A stretch of DNA of 64,000 bases from Parasponia andersonii (lineage: Eukaryota; Streptophyta; Magnoliopsida; Rosales; Cannabaceae): the NCBI GenBank assembly GCA_002914805.1, contig JXTB01000488.1, forward strand, positions 147,215 to 211,214, written 5' to 3'. Shown here piece after piece: positions 10,101 through 21,485 of this stretch. The stretch's first letter is position 1. Every line of letters begins with the position of its first letter. The notes beneath the pieces are model-generated. The model was not told where the DNA came from. It searched no databases and was given only the letters and a program-made list of their open reading frames with translations. Made by a program: the position numbers and the translations under genes.

Positions 10101-12424
10101 AAGGTATTTTCAAAGATAACGGTGATTATGAAGTGAGAAGTAAAGTGCATCTTTCCCAAGATCTCCAGTCCCTTCCTGATCGTCTTTCGTATTTATATTG
10201 GGAAAGATATCCTTTACAACATTTACCGTCACAATTGCCTCAGAACATTGTTGAGCTTCACATGCCGTATAGTCAGCTCGAGCACCTTCGGCATGAAACC
10301 CAGGTATATATGCTTCAATCTGTCCCGCCTGTAATGTTTATAAGTGTAAATTATGTGTTAGTTATGCTTTTGATTAATTTCTTATGTTACAGGACCTCAA
10401 CAAATTAACAACTATTGATCTTAGACACTCCATCCACCTCACTCAAATGCCAGACCTCTCTGGTGCTCCAAACCTTGAAAGAATAAATCTTGAATATTGC
10501 ACAAGTTTGCTTCAAATACCTTGGCACAGTTTGAAAAATCTTTGCAATCTTGTTGATCTCAACCTAAGCTACTGTAAAATGCTTTGTGGTCCGGCATATA
10601 GAATCGATGGAAGGAGACTTGAGAATCTTAATCTCCGAGGCTGCTGTAACTTTAACACTCTTCCAAGGACCTTAACCACGAGTCTAGTATCCTTAGATTT
10701 AAGTTCTACTGCGATAAAGTGCTTGCCATCGTCAATTAATTCTCTCAAAAATCTTTCTGAATTATTTCTTGATGATTGCAAATGGCTTACGAATATCCCT
10801 AGCAGTATGCAAGAATTGGACTCCTTGAAAAGAGTTCGGGTAAGCCGCTGCTCATCTCTCGACACGTTTCCAAATCTTCCAAGAAACATTGAAAGTATAT
10901 GTTTGAGTGAGACCGCGATAAAAGAAGTTTCGTCGTCTTCTATTGAGTATTGCTTTAATCTCAAGTTTATCACAATGATGGACTGCAAGATGCTTGAGAG
11001 TCTCCCAACTAGCATTTTCAAATTAAGGTCCCTATATGATCTTGATCTCAGATCTTGCTCAAATTTTAAGGATCTCCCAGAAATTTCAGAGCCTGCGGAA
11101 AGTTTACGTAGGCTTCGTTTAGACGGAACAAGAATTAGAGAATTACCTTCAAGTATTGGAAATCTAGTTAATGTATTTACTTTCAGCCTAGATGGATGTG
11201 AAAATCTCGAGTATCTACCTAACCACATCTGTAATATGGCTGGGCTTTCTGAACTGAAACTTTATAATTGTTCAAAGCTCAAGCATTTGCCTCCTACACT
11301 TGGTAATTTCCTCTCTTTGGAATGTCTTTCTCTAAAAAATTGTAACATATCAGAAATCCCTTCCGACATCATGAGACTCTCTAACCTGAAAAAACTTAAG
11401 ATGACGGATTGCAAGAAAATTCAATCCTTACCAGAGCTTCCATTGGCTTTGCAACTACTTAAAGCAACTAGATGCACGTCACTGGTATCAACTCCAAATA
11501 GAGCACTCTCACAAGGGTTTTGGAAGTTCTTTGGCTATCAAGAGGAATATTCACTCTTCTATGACTGCTTGAAGGTTGATGAAAATGGACGACAAAACAT
11601 TATAAGTGACTTCCAGTCCAGAGTTTTGCGCATGGCACTACAATTCATTCCTCCCAAATATGAGGCATGCTTTTCTCTTTCCTGAACATATTGTTAAAAT
11701 AGAAAGTTCCTAATTACTTTTCAAACAATAAAAATGATCAGTATATATGATCACTATTCACTCATGTTCTTTTTTGCAGATCTGGGATCTCTGTGTTAAA
11801 TCGTGCTATCCGGGAGATGAGATTCCAAAATGGTTCAGCTATCAAGCTGAAGGATCCTCAATAATACATATTACGCTTCCTCCACAATGGCATGACACCA
11901 ACTTCTTGGGTTTTGCGGTATGCGCTGTTGCTAACGTCTCTTGTCCTTACGACAACCGCTTGGAGCTTCGTTGTAATCTTGATGTTAATCCCAACAAAGG
12001 CGAAAGTTTTGAATGGGCTTTCAATTATTTCAAGCATGAAGTCGGGCCAATCCCAACCATTGATTCAGATCACGTGTTCATGTGGTATTGGCATGAGGAC
12101 TATCATCACTGTCTCGATGCAGTAGAAGCAAAATTCAGTTTCTTCTTCCGAAAATACAGCGAGCATCGTTATTCAGATGATGATGAAGATGAGAGCGAGG
12201 ACGACGAGGATGATGAAGTTTATAAGTCTTCCAAAAGAATAATAAGATGTGGGATCCGCATTCTACATCGCCAAGATGTAGATGAATTTCGTGAAACAGC
12301 TTCTCCTCCCTTCTTCCTTGGCGACTTCCCAATCTTGTTTCGTTTGATGAAATCATTAGCCGCTCAAACAATCAGCTGCGATCGCCGACCAACGCGAAAA
12401 AAGTGCCCGAGGAGCAGTCACTAA
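6661..12424 (+). CDS. TIR-NB-ARC-LRR (TNL) disease resistance protein, five exons
   Basis: Intracellular immune receptor of the TNL class: the TIR domain acts as an NADase on activation, NB-ARC is the ATP/ADP switch, and the LRR plus post-LRR (C-JID) region recognises effectors. Inferred exons are 6661-7148, 8666-9776, 9977-10303, 10393-11664 and 11780-12424. They sum to 3,843 nt, in frame throughout, giving 1,280 residues, a normal TNL length. The ATG at 6661 is chosen because it opens the frame directly before the TIR; an upstream in-frame TTG at 6658 is not a plant start. Seen: TIR with catalytic-type Glu89, P-loop 221-229, kinase-2 near 299-306, GIPL near 387, MHD at 495-497, LRRs from about 570, and CYPGDEIP at about 1074. 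All core motifs are present and no stop interrupts the exons. Introns 1-3 have GT-AG ends; intron 4 appears to be GC-AG. If that donor is not used, the protein would end at 11685 without the post-LRR domain. Regulation by WRKY factors is only suggested by W-boxes. Confidence 0.88.
7149..8665 (+). other. TNL intron 1 (1.5 kb)
   Basis: GT (7149) to AG (8665). It is long for a TNL TIR/NB intron and rich in homopolymers (T run at 7620-7638, T runs near 8325-8340, A-rich 8050-8090 and 8440-8470). No coding content was recognised; small frames at 7643-7913 and 8180-8395 are low-complexity. The joined codon AG|A across the intron restores Arg before PESDLVEAI, which fixes both splice sites. Confidence 0.8.
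8666..9776 (+). CDS. TNL exon 2: NB-ARC domain
   Basis: Encodes residues 163-533. Order of motifs: linker PESDLVEAIARDVL, GIEEHVKNIEQLL, P-loop GMGGIGKTT (221-229), RNBS-A, kinase-2 VLVVLDDL (299-306), RNBS-B IIIITTRD, GGIPLAIK (GLPL motif with Ile in place of Leu), RNBS-D FLDIACFF, and MHD in ISMHDLVQEMG (495-497). All nucleotide-binding and switch residues expected in a working NLR are present. Donor GAA|GTAAGT at 9776/9777, phase 0. A start-like ATG at 8583 in the intron is not used in this model. Confidence 0.9.
9977..10303 (+). CDS. TNL exon 3: NB-LRR linker and first LRR strands
   Basis: Residues 534-642, opening with GTEKIEGIFLDMSQ, the typical start of the third TNL exon, then FQNMCKLRLLKIYN and LSYLYWERYPLQHLPS, the conserved first LRR block. 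Acceptor CATCAG|GG at 9976/9977; donor CAG|GTATAT at 10303/10304. Flanked by a 200-bp intron and an 89-bp intron. Confidence 0.88.
10393..11664 (+). CDS. TNL exon 4: leucine-rich repeats
   Basis: Residues 643-1066. About fourteen LRR units of the TNL type (LxxLDLxxCxxLxxLP) are visible, beginning LNKLTTIDLRHSIHLTQMPDL. After the LRRs comes FYDCLKVDENGRQNIISDFQ, the usual lead-in to the post-LRR domain. The frame stays open to a TGA at 11685. No usable GT donor in phase 0 was found; GAG|GCATGC at 11664/11665 gives a phase-0 GC-AG intron of 115 bp. A 219-codon open frame on the opposite strand is a shadow of the repeats. Confidence 0.8.
11780..12424 (+). CDS. TNL exon 5: post-LRR (C-JID) domain and acidic tail
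   Basis: Residues 1067-1280, starting IWDLCVKSCYPGDEIPKWFS after acceptor TTTTTGCAG at 11779. CYPGDEIPxWFxYQxEGSS and the LPPQWHDTNFLGFAVCAV segment are hallmark post-LRR sequences that follow TNL repeats and help bind effectors. An acidic run of Asp/Glu lies at about residues 1199-1213, then a basic C-terminus and TAA at 12422. The domain is unlikely to be a separate gene because it lacks its own start context. Confidence 0.85.
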   Translation: MWDLCVKSCYPGDEIPKWFSYQAEGSSIIHITLPPQWHDTNFLGFAVCAVANVSCPYDNRLELRCNLDVNPNKGESFEWAFNYFKHEVGPIPTIDSDHVFMWYWHEDYHHCLDAVEAKFSFFFRKYSEHRYSDDDEDESEDDEDDEVYKSSKRIIRCGIRILHRQDVDEFRETASPPFFLGDFPILFRLMKSLAAQTISCDRRPTRKKCPRSSH

Positions 12425-13708
12425 TGATATATAGAACCACCACATTGTAAGTCAATTAAATATATTACTTTACTGTGGTACTGGTCATTGCCTGCGGACT
12501 TGTTAATTACGTATTAGGTGTGCAATTGGTAAACTCTTCTCTATTCGCTGTTACACTAATCTTATTGCTTTTTCACGTACACATTTGCATATCTTGAACC
12601 AACAAGGCAATAGTTTTGTGTCTATAACATTAAAAGCCACATTTGCGTACAAATCTAAATCGTCTCTCCCAGCTCTATGAAAAGGTTTCTTAATCTAATT
12701 AGCAATCATTGAGCTTTATTTCCTTTAATTTGCCAACATCTTTTTATTTTATTAATTCCTCTATTCTATTATCCACATTTTATATATATATATATATATA
12801 TCTCACTCTTTTACTAAGTGACGATAAAAAGGGAGAACACAATTAATGTATGGAGGATCTCCTATTTATTGGAACATAAGCAATATTAATTCAAAAGAAA
12901 GGTATACTTGTCTCTGGTTGTGAGTTTTGGTAGATATTTTAGTTCTTTTTTTCCTCTTTTGTGAATTATATTTCTTTTCTATGTTCTTGTTGAGATCTTG
13001 GTTATTGGAAATCAGAGAAGAAAACAAAATGATTTCACCATTTTTTATTAAGTGCCATGAATATATGATGGAAAGTGGTATGTTTTTTTTTTTTTTAATA
13101 TATAGGGCCATAATTAATTCAATAGATATTTTTTTAACCTATTTATAAGTATATTTTTGTCATTAGATCATTATCTAATATATAATTACCATAATTTGAG
13201 TATAGTTGAAAAAATAATAATAAAATTAAATATAGATTATTTAATATTTTTTTCTTTATCTTTTATTATAAAACGACGTCAATGATAAATTATATATATA
13301 TATATATATATCTAACATTTCTTTATTGCGCACTTTCAGATGAAAATTTTACTTTAAATTATCAAGTAATTGATGAGAGCATGGGCAACCGATTTAAGAT
13401 TTTGTGACAAACTACTGAGGAAAAAAAATTGAGCTATATATGTGCATATTCCAAGTATTTAAAGGACAAGCCTGCTATGTATACATATATTTGAAGTTGC
13501 ATTTGTGCCACCGTTAGAGGGTGAAAGAGTTATTTACGTAAACAATCGCTTTGGTTAGGTTGTAGCATCATTTCTTCTCTACTTCCTTTTCACCCCGCTG
13601 ATCTTACTTTGCAAATACATTGATTCAATAGTAAGAATATAAGAATCCAATATCATATATAATTCTTACTTTAAAAATTGTGAACCTCACATTTTATTGT
13701 CTGATGAT
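12425..13708. other. 3' flank of the TNL gene, AT-rich, with TA microsatellites
   Basis: No gene. (TA)n runs lie at about 12779-12802 and 13291-13312. Small frames at 12866-13148 are Phe/Ile/Lys-rich noise on both strands. The 3' UTR and poly(A) signal of the TNL gene should lie in the first few hundred bases. Confidence 0.6.
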
Positions 13709-13713
13709 AGTCT

Positions 13714-14025
13714 TGTCACGACCCAAACCCCAAGGTAGTGGCAGAAGGGGAATTTCACTAAAATTAGAATTTTTTTTTATTGTGAATTCCAACTAATGGA
13801 CCTATCCCACAGTTTATAATCACCAATAAACACAGACTGAAAATTATAAGAAAAATCAAATTTCAAATATAAACTGCGCATCATCATTCACACCTAAATA
13901 TCAAGCTAGTATGGCATATATAGCTACAGACATTTTCAAAGTAACACACTTAACATGAATACTAGCAATATCCATATATTTAACAAGACTTAAACACGAG
14001 TCTTGCATTCACATTCCTAGCATTA
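13714..14025 (-). repeat. element A left LTR, distal part
   Basis: 312 bp matching 31960 onward of the right LTR (for example TGTCACG[A/T]CCCAAACCCC and GTGGACCTATCCCACAG-type words). It stops exactly at the Athila insertion site at 14025/14026 and resumes at 25005. Confidence 0.9.
14021..14025. other. target-site duplication (left copy) of element B
   Basis: CATTA immediately before the Athila LTR end TGTTGGCG. The same CATTA lies at 25000-25004 just outside the other LTR. The uninterrupted right LTR of element A has the related TATTA at the matching place (about 32268). Confidence 0.8.
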
Positions 14026-15468
14026 TGTTGGCGTTATTTTATAATTGCTACGCAAGTGCACGTGCCGAACAAGTAATATAGTAATGAGTTGAGTATCGTC
14101 TCCACAGGGATTGATTAACAAAATTAGTTGGATAAAACTAATGTCAGATAAGCTGAATTAAGAAATTATAAGAATTGATAGATGCAAAATAAAAAATATA
14201 AATTCCAAACATAAAACAATATGACCTAAACAAGAGATCGTAAATGGATAGATATATTAAGCTAGGAAGATTAAATCCTCCTCGGTTGCAAATCTGGGTA
14301 CAATTGCTACAACAATGCTTATGGTAAAATTCACTCCAGTAACAGAAAATTCCATCAATATATAATAATCTTCCGAATTTATTATGTTTTAAGTTTTTCA
14401 AACTAGATTTAACATATTCCTATGCTTATCCAGTTCTCATTACTTCCCTTATAGCGTCGATTTTCAATGGGTTATACATGGTAACGATATATTCCTATAT
14501 CATTACAAATTCAGGAATCCACTAAAAAGATACTTGAAACATGTATCAGTCAAGTTAGATCCAACTAAAATTAACCTTTCCAGAATTAATCCTAGTTTAT
14601 TTATCCTAAATATTGGTGGCCAAACAATAATAGGAATTAATGGTGAAGCTCACTTGAATGAACAAGAGGAAATTACCATAAACGCTTAAAACAACATTTA
14701 ATCCTTCATTATAACCTTAGATTCATCAATATCCTAGCTAAGAAAAACTTAGCTCATGTTCTGGGGCTCAAAAATTAGCAACCCAAAGTAATTCATAGAT
14801 TACAGAAAGTTCAAGATAAGAAAAAAAAAATAAATACAAAGAAGATTTAAGAAGGGAAAAACTAGCTGGATAATGGTAAATCGAGCTCCCTGCTGCTAGT
14901 ACTTCCTCTCTTTCGTCCTCTCTTCTCTGTACTGCCTTCCTCTCTTTTCTTTTCTTTTCCGTCTTGTTCTCTGGTCAGCCGTCCTCTCCCTTCTTCCTAC
15001 AGTACATTTTCCTTTTATATCAGAGTAGATAAGGTACCCTAACACACGAGTTAGCCAAATATGGAGTGAGGACCACTTTTGCTTCATTTTCCCTTAGCTA
15101 GTATTTAATATTAGCTGTCAGTACCAGCTGTGCGTAAAAGATGCCAGCTGGAAAAAGAATTCTACTGTTCAGTATTGCTCTGGCGCGTTGCTATAGCAAA
15201 GTAACTTCCAGGTTTTACTTAAGTTCAGTATTCCTTCAAAGATGTGGCCATTTAAATTCATCAGAATTCAAGTCCTAATTTCAGCATTCCTACTAGAAAT
15301 AAAAAGAAAATAAAATAGATATTGACTATATTGAATTGTAATCATCGGAAACACCATGGACAAAAATAAAATAAAGAAAAATACTTAAACTAGACAATTT
15401 GATCCTTTAAAACAGCTATCCCAAGACTCAAAAACATACCAAATAACTCTATTTTTATAGAGTTATCA
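14026..15468 (-). repeat. element B 3' LTR (left)
   Basis: 1,443 bp, minus-sense ends TGATAACTC...CGCCAACA. It aligns along its length to 23567-24999. By eye the outermost 400 bp differ at about 8% of positions, while 14420-14900 differs at about 1%. Confidence 0.92.
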
Positions 15469-15480
15469 CACCCCCAAACT
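15469..15480 (-). other. element B polypurine tract
   Basis: Minus sense AGTTTGGGGGTG abuts the 3' LTR start TGATAACTC. This is the expected plus-strand primer site of an LTR retrotransposon and fixes the orientation. Confidence 0.8.
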
Positions 15481-16620
15481 TGAATTATTACTCGTTCCCG
15501 AGTAACAAAAATGACATAGACACAAAAGAGCTTTTGTTTACTGACAGAAAGAAAATCATTCCTTAGTTCTTTGTTCCACTTTTCAATCTTCATCCTTTGA
15601 TCAGAATCACCCTTCCTCAAATACTAGTTCAATTCATTACAAACTTACTTTTACATGTGATTTTCCTTTGAGTGCGTGTGTGTGGAAATTATGCTTAGAA
15701 TTCTCTGGATTACTCAAGTCATCTTGAAATATGATCATTAGGCCTAACTTTCTAGTTTCAAAAGTTGATCTTGTAAATCCTTCTCTACTAATGCAAGTCA
15801 ACAAAACACTTAAGACTTATAAGGCTTTAACAAACTTGCACTACTGAGCTTAATTTGGGGGATGATTTTATTATTACTTGTTTCTTTTCTTCTTTTATTT
15901 TTTTTATTTTTTTTTATTGCACTCAAATGTCACATGCCTTTTTACGTGAATGCCAACATTAGTGATGAAGACACCCGGTTACTTAGCAAAGTCACTTTTA
16001 GAGTTACCGAGGCATACTGATATTCCAAACTACTGTTTGACGCAAAAGTATACATGGAGCTCATGTTACCCCTAGTTACTAAGTAATTCAAAATAGTGGA
16101 GTATTCATTTTTCACAATATTTTTTTTTTTACTCCCCTAAACTTAAGCTCATTTTTACTTTCAATGTATCATGCCAACACTAAGTCCTCCATGTTTAGTC
16201 TCCTACATTTTACTTCGAAAGATTCACAAAATTTATTTCTAGACCTTAAGCCTTCACAATTATTCAAAATTTCTTAAGTTTTCCTAAAGGCCTCTAATCC
16301 ATAGCTCTAGTGCATAGAGAAATTGGAAATTTCACATATAACAGCAAGCTAAAACAAATATCCCCAATATTCAAATTACGGCAATTCATCTCATAGGCTG
16401 AAAATTTTAAAGCAGTAAGAGTTTCATGAAACTCGATCATAATACTGTAGCACACCAGAGCAACAGAACACAAACAGATATTAACAGACAACCATATAAA
16501 ACACATAAAAGAAATAAAATCAGATAAAACACGCCAAACCTAAAAACAAACAGTGTCCCCACTGCAACACAAAATAAAAGAACAAATAAGGAAATAAAAA
16601 GAGAGGGTAAAGAGGTAAAA
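15481..16620 (-). other. element B 3' non-coding region
   Basis: About 1.1 kb between the env-position ORF and the 3' LTR with no credible frame; T-rich near 15890-15920. It contains AAGACACCC followed by CTTAGC, resembling the hairpin-bearing region of element C at 54102-54365, so this part of Athila-type elements may carry a shared but fast-changing structure. Confidence 0.5.
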
Positions 16621-16634
16621 ACTCCCTGTCATAA

Positions 16635-17750
16635 TTACGCTGCAGCTCCATTAGATCCATCTTCATCAGATTCTGCCATGTGCTCATCGTCCAAATCCTG
16701 GAGTATTTCTTCTGGAAATACAGGGAAACTTGGAATGGGTTTGGTGAAATTCTTCTGCAGGGACTTCTTTAAGGCATTGTCCCGTTCCTTTGCATATGCC
16801 CAGAATTGTCGCTGCTGCTGATGAATTTGCTGCAGCATTGTCATTATCTGGTACTGTTGAACCTCCTGTTGACTTATGCGCTGCTCTAGGGATTTAAGCT
16901 ACTGCAGGGTCTCACTGGTGGTGCTGCTGCTGGATGCTGCCGTAGGTCTGCTTGATGAGGGTCGATGGGAAGGCTCAGCTGGTCCTTCTTGGGCAATTCG
17001 GGCCACAGTAATGGCATCTATTTCGCCCGTGTTATGCAGCTTTTCTTCATTTACCAGGTAAGGAGCACGTGCATTACGACACATCCTAGTAATTAGAGAT
17101 GGGAAAAATAGAGCTCCTGATTTCCTCGCAGCACATGCACAAATTTCCCTATGAATCATCCGACCCACGTTGATAGATTTACCAGTCAACATGGAGTACA
17201 ACAGCAACACACGCTCCATGGAAACTGTTTTGCCATGTGTGGTGGGTAGCAAACGAGATTTTAGAAAATGGTACCAAACTTTTGCAGGTGGGTTCAGTGA
17301 GCTCCGAAGGTATGTGTAGGCACCCTGGGATGAGACATTCCATTCAGCTCCTGCTATAGCAACCGTCTCCAGCACCGTGGCTAGTTCAGGTTCCGTAATG
17401 TTTTCGATGAATTCAGAGTGCTCATCTACCGGATCCCCCAAACTATAGATGGCATTTATGGCTTCCGCGCTCAAGGGCACTTGAACTCCTCTAACATACA
17501 CGGTGTCATCGTCTGGATTAGTCAGGTTGGCGTAGAATTCGCGAACCAGAGGCACAATCGGGTCCTCCGGATGAGCGCAGAACAGCTGCCAGTTGTGTTG
17601 GGTGATGACATCTGCAATGAATGGTGGCTGCCCTAGTGGCTTACTACTGTCCCCCACAAACCCCTTTTCGACACTTAGAGGCCGATTTTGAATGTTCTCT
17701 TCATACCTTGTTTCGGTTACTTCAGATTTGAATTTGACTGCTTTGGAGGC
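16635..17750 (-). pseudogene. Athila env-position ORF ('putative plant transposon protein' type), one internal stop
   Basis: The frame from 17657 to 16635 (341 codons with the stop) resembles the plant 'putative transposon protein' family: GQPPFIADVITQHNWQLF, then EFYANL, VYVRGVQVPL and YSLGDP, followed by HREICACAARKSGALFFPSLIT. A single in-frame TAG at 16896-16898 (consistent with CAG to TAG) separates the last 88 codons, which are Gln-rich with coiled-coil potential and an acidic end. Similarity continues upstream of the first ATG to about 17750, where a TAA interrupts. It is much better preserved than gag and pol of the same element. Its function is unknown; position, not sequence, suggests an envelope-like role, and I see no transmembrane segment. 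Confidence 0.7.
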
Positions 17751-17986
17751 TTACGAGTAACTCTCTTGATTCCTATTTCTCCCCCAAACTTGAGCCGGAA
17801 CTTATAGCAGCCGTCTTAAGTGAAGTTGTTGTTGAAGGAGATTGTGTGGGCTAGGGTTTAAACAGAGAAAGAGACAGTTACCCCACTTTCTCCTTTTTTT
17901 TTTTTTAATATGTATCGTGGGCTGATAGTAGCTTCGTGGAAGACTCCATTCCCACACGTGTCAGAACTGCTGTCCAAAAACTGCAA

Positions 17987-17989
<3 letters not shown>

Positions 17990-18020
<31 letters not shown>
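17990..18020. repeat. (TA)n microsatellite
   Basis: About 14 TA units inside the spacer between integrase and the env-position ORF of element B. Confidence 0.9.
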
Positions 18021-18022
<2 letters not shown>

Positions 18023-18390
18023 TATAGTCTGGAACTGGGTCTGTTGCTGTAGCAAATATATAACACTAATTCCGTTGCTGTAGCAATCTGTTATTTCCTT
18101 GGAATCTGCCGTTCTGCATTGGAATACTAATAACCCTTCCTGAACTCCTATTTTTTTTTCTCTTGTCTCCACTGTTAGGCACATTTCCCTGCATCAGAAT
18201 TAGCCATAATTCAAAAGTTAAATTAAACACCTCATTGTTCTTCCTGAACCCCCCCTTTTTTTATATAAAAGAAGAACATAGTGGAATTAAAAGAAGAAAA
18301 GAATTAAAAGAAATGGAGAGAAGAAATATGTAGTGGGTTGCCTCCCACTAAGCGCTTAGTTTAGAGTCGTCAGCCTAACTGCTAGCTCAA

Positions 18391-19084
18391 TCATGGCTCT
18401 TGCAAAGTGATCGAGGTCTTCCCTCTATCAAATTCAGCTCCCCAATAATGCTTCAACCTCTGGCCATTGACCTTGAATTGGCGACCTGAGTTTTCCTCCA
18501 GCAAATCAATAGCACCATATGGGTACACCTTAGCAACTTTGAATGGACCTGACCATCTGGACTTTAGTTTACCAAGAAACAGCTTCAATCTGGAGTTAAA
18601 CAACAACACTTGCTGTCCAAGTTCAAAGCTCCTTTGTTGGATTTTTCTGTCATGCCAATTTTTTGTTTTATCTTTGTATAACTTAGCACTCTCATAATCA
18701 CACATCTGAAATTCTTCTAGCTCATTTAGTTGCAGCAGCCGTGTTTTCCCAACAGCTTGAAGGTCTATGTTGAGCTTTTTCATCGCCCAATATGCTCGGT
18801 GCTCCAGCTCCACCGGCAAGTGACATGCTTTCCCAAAGACTAGCCTATATGGAGACATCCCCAGCGGTGTTTTGAAGGCTGTTCTGTAGGCCCAAAAAGC
18901 ATCATCAAGCCTTGTCGACCAATCTTTCCTAGTTGGATTTACAACCTTCTCCAAAATTCTTTTGATCTCTCTATTAGAAATTTCTGCTTGGCCACTTGTC
19001 TGCGGATGGTATGATGTAGCTATCTTGTGCCTTACCCCATATTTGGCCAAAAGATTCTCAAACTGCTTGCTACAAAAGTGTGTT
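18391..19084 (-). pseudogene. element B integrase (C-terminal half)
   Basis: 219 open codons: [23 protein letters not shown] (the catalytic-core segment carrying the third acidic residue, Glu in GQAE), [31 protein letters not shown], and the C-terminal DNA-binding part ending [13 protein letters not shown]. This is the typical Athila integrase end. The N-terminal half with the zinc-binding HHCC region and the first two Asp falls in the N gap. Confidence 0.88.
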
Positions 19085-19633
19085 NNNNNNNNNNNNNNNN
19101 NNNNNNNNNNNNNNNNNNNNNNNNNNNNNNNNNNNNNNNNNNNNNNNNNNNNNNNNNNNNNNNNNNNNNNNNNNNNNNNNNNNNNNNNNNNNNNNNNNNN
19201 NNNNNNNNNNNNNNNNNNNNNNNNNNNNNNNNNNNNNNNNNNNNNNNNNNNNNNNNNNNNNNNNNNNNNNNNNNNNNNNNNNNNNNNNNNNNNNNNNNNN
19301 NNNNNNNNNNNNNNNNNNNNNNNNNNNNNNNNNNNNNNNNNNNNNNNNNNNNNNNNNNNNNNNNNNNNNNNNNNNNNNNNNNNNNNNNNNNNNNNNNNNN
19401 NNNNNNNNNNNNNNNNNNNNNNNNNNNNNNNNNNNNNNNNNNNNNNNNNNNNNNNNNNNNNNNNNNNNNNNNNNNNNNNNNNNNNNNNNNNNNNNNNNNN
19501 NNNNNNNNNNNNNNNNNNNNNNNNNNNNNNNNNNNNNNNNNNNNNNNNNNNNNNNNNNNNNNNNNNNNNNNNNNNNNNNNNNNNNNNNNNNNNNNNNNNN
19601 NNNNNNNNNNNNNNNNNNNNNNNNNNNNNNNNN
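19085..19633. other. assembly gap (549 N)
   Basis: A run of N inside the RNase H/integrase part of element B. Open frames drawn across it are artefacts. Confidence 1.
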
Positions 19634-21120
19634 AATAAGATACTTGATTGCTGAGTGATCTGTATAAATAGTGACCTTTGTTCCTACAAGATAGGATTTG
19701 AATTTATCAAAGGCGAAAACAACAGCTAAGAGCTCTTTCTCGGTAGTGGTGTAGTTCAGTTGAGGATCAGATAAAGTCCTGCTGCTATAGTATAGAATGG
19801 AACACCTTCTTTTTTCTCTGTCCCAATACAGCTCTAACTGCATGATCATTTGCATCACACATTAGCTCAAATGGTAAAGACCAATTCAGAGCTATTATAA
19901 TTGGGGCAGAAATGAGTCTTCGCTTCAGCTCCAAGAATGCTTGCATACACTCTTCATTGAATTCAAATGATCTGTTTTTCTCCAGCAAAGTACACAATGG
20001 CTTGGAAATTTTTGAAAAATCCTTTATGAATCTTCTGTAAAAACCTGTGTGTCCTAAGAAATTTCTAATGCCCTTGACTAACGTTGGTGGTGGCAACTTC
20101 TCAATAACTTCAGTTTTTGCCTTGTCCACTTCAATGCCGTGCTTGGAAACTCTATAACCCAATACAATGTCTTCTTGCACCATAAAGTGATATTTTTCCC
20201 AATTTAGGACCAGGTTAGTTTCTTCACATCACTCCAACACCTTTTCTAAATTCAACAAGCAATCGTCATAGGATTCCCCAAATACAGAAAAGTCATCCAT
20301 AAAAACTTCAAGGGTTTTTTCCACCATATCGCTGAAAATAGACATCATGCATCGCTGGAATGTTGCTGGAGCATTGTAGAGACCAAATGGCATTCTTCTA
20401 AAGGCAAAAGTTTCACAGGTGAAAGTTGTCTTCTCCTGATCCTCTGGTGCTATAACAATCTGGTTGTAACCTTAGTATCCATCCAAGAAACAGTAATATT
20501 CCTTGCCAGCAAGTCTGTCAAGCATTTGTCAATGAACGGTAGTGGGAAATGATATTTTCTTGTAACCTTATTGAGCTTCCTATAGTCCATGCACACCCTC
20601 TAGCCAGTTACTGTTCTTGTGGGAATTAATTCATTATTGTCATTAGCTACCACTGTTACACCTCCCTTTTTAGGCACACACTGAACTGGGCTGACCCAAG
20701 AGCTGTCTGAAATTGGATAAATTATCCCTGCATCCAGCCACTTGATCACTTTTTTCTTCACAACTTCCTTCATAATTAGGTTCAGTCTTCGCTGCTGCTC
20801 CACAGAATTGCTGAAGCAATCTTCCAGCAGAATCTTATGCATACAGATTTTAGGGCTGATTCCCTTGATATCGGCAATGGTCCATCCTATGGCTTTCTTA
20901 AACTTTTGAAGTGCTGCAATTAATTGCTGCTCTTGCCCCAAACTCAAAGCTGAAGAAATAATTACTGGTAATGTGTTTGAGTCACCCAAATATGCATATT
21001 TCAAGTGAGAGGATAGTGGTTTCAACTCCACAACTGGGGGTTCTTCAACTAATGGGTTAGAATGTTTGAAATCCCTCTCCAATAATTCAAATTGCTTCTC
21101 TGGTCTAGCAAGTGAATACT
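19634..21120 (-). pseudogene. element B reverse transcriptase and RNase H (fragmented)
   Basis: In minus sense: 21082-20600 carries the linker and the start of RT (GIIYPISDSSWVSPVQCVPKKG). The palm with FMDD (codons at about 20291-20305) lies in an interrupted stretch. 20183-19785 has GIEVDKAKTEVIEKLPPP and FLGHTGFYRRFIKDFS. 19858-19634 gives the RNase H start [27 protein letters not shown] with TDHSA. At least one frameshift and several stops separate these blocks, so no polyprotein can be made. Confidence 0.85.
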
Positions 21121-21485
21121 TTGTGTCTACCCATGGTAGCTCTCTTCTTTAATTTTTTCATCAAAATCGGCCTTGGTGGATACTGAAATTAGGTTGTTAT
21201 CATAAATTTCCTAGAATTGCTTCAGCACAAGTGAATCTAACACATTGATAGCTAAACACTCTTTTATTTCATCCGGAAATCGCATAGTCTTGAACACATT
21301 GAAAGTAACTACTCATCATCAACTCGCATAGTGAGTTCTCATTTTTGCACATCAATCAATGTCCTTCCAGTAGTAAGAAACGGCCTGCCTAAGATTATAG
21401 GCACTTCCGATTATAGGCACTTCCTTGTCAGTCTCATAATCCAACACAGTAAAATCCACGGGGAATATGAACTTGTCCAACTGAA

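Noticed and set aside
10569-11228. 219-codon open frame on the minus strand
   Set aside because: It is an antisense shadow of the repetitive LRR exon; no start context or domain.
18962-19858. Long frames of mostly X residues
   Set aside because: Artefacts of translating the 549-N gap; likewise those at 57594-58261.
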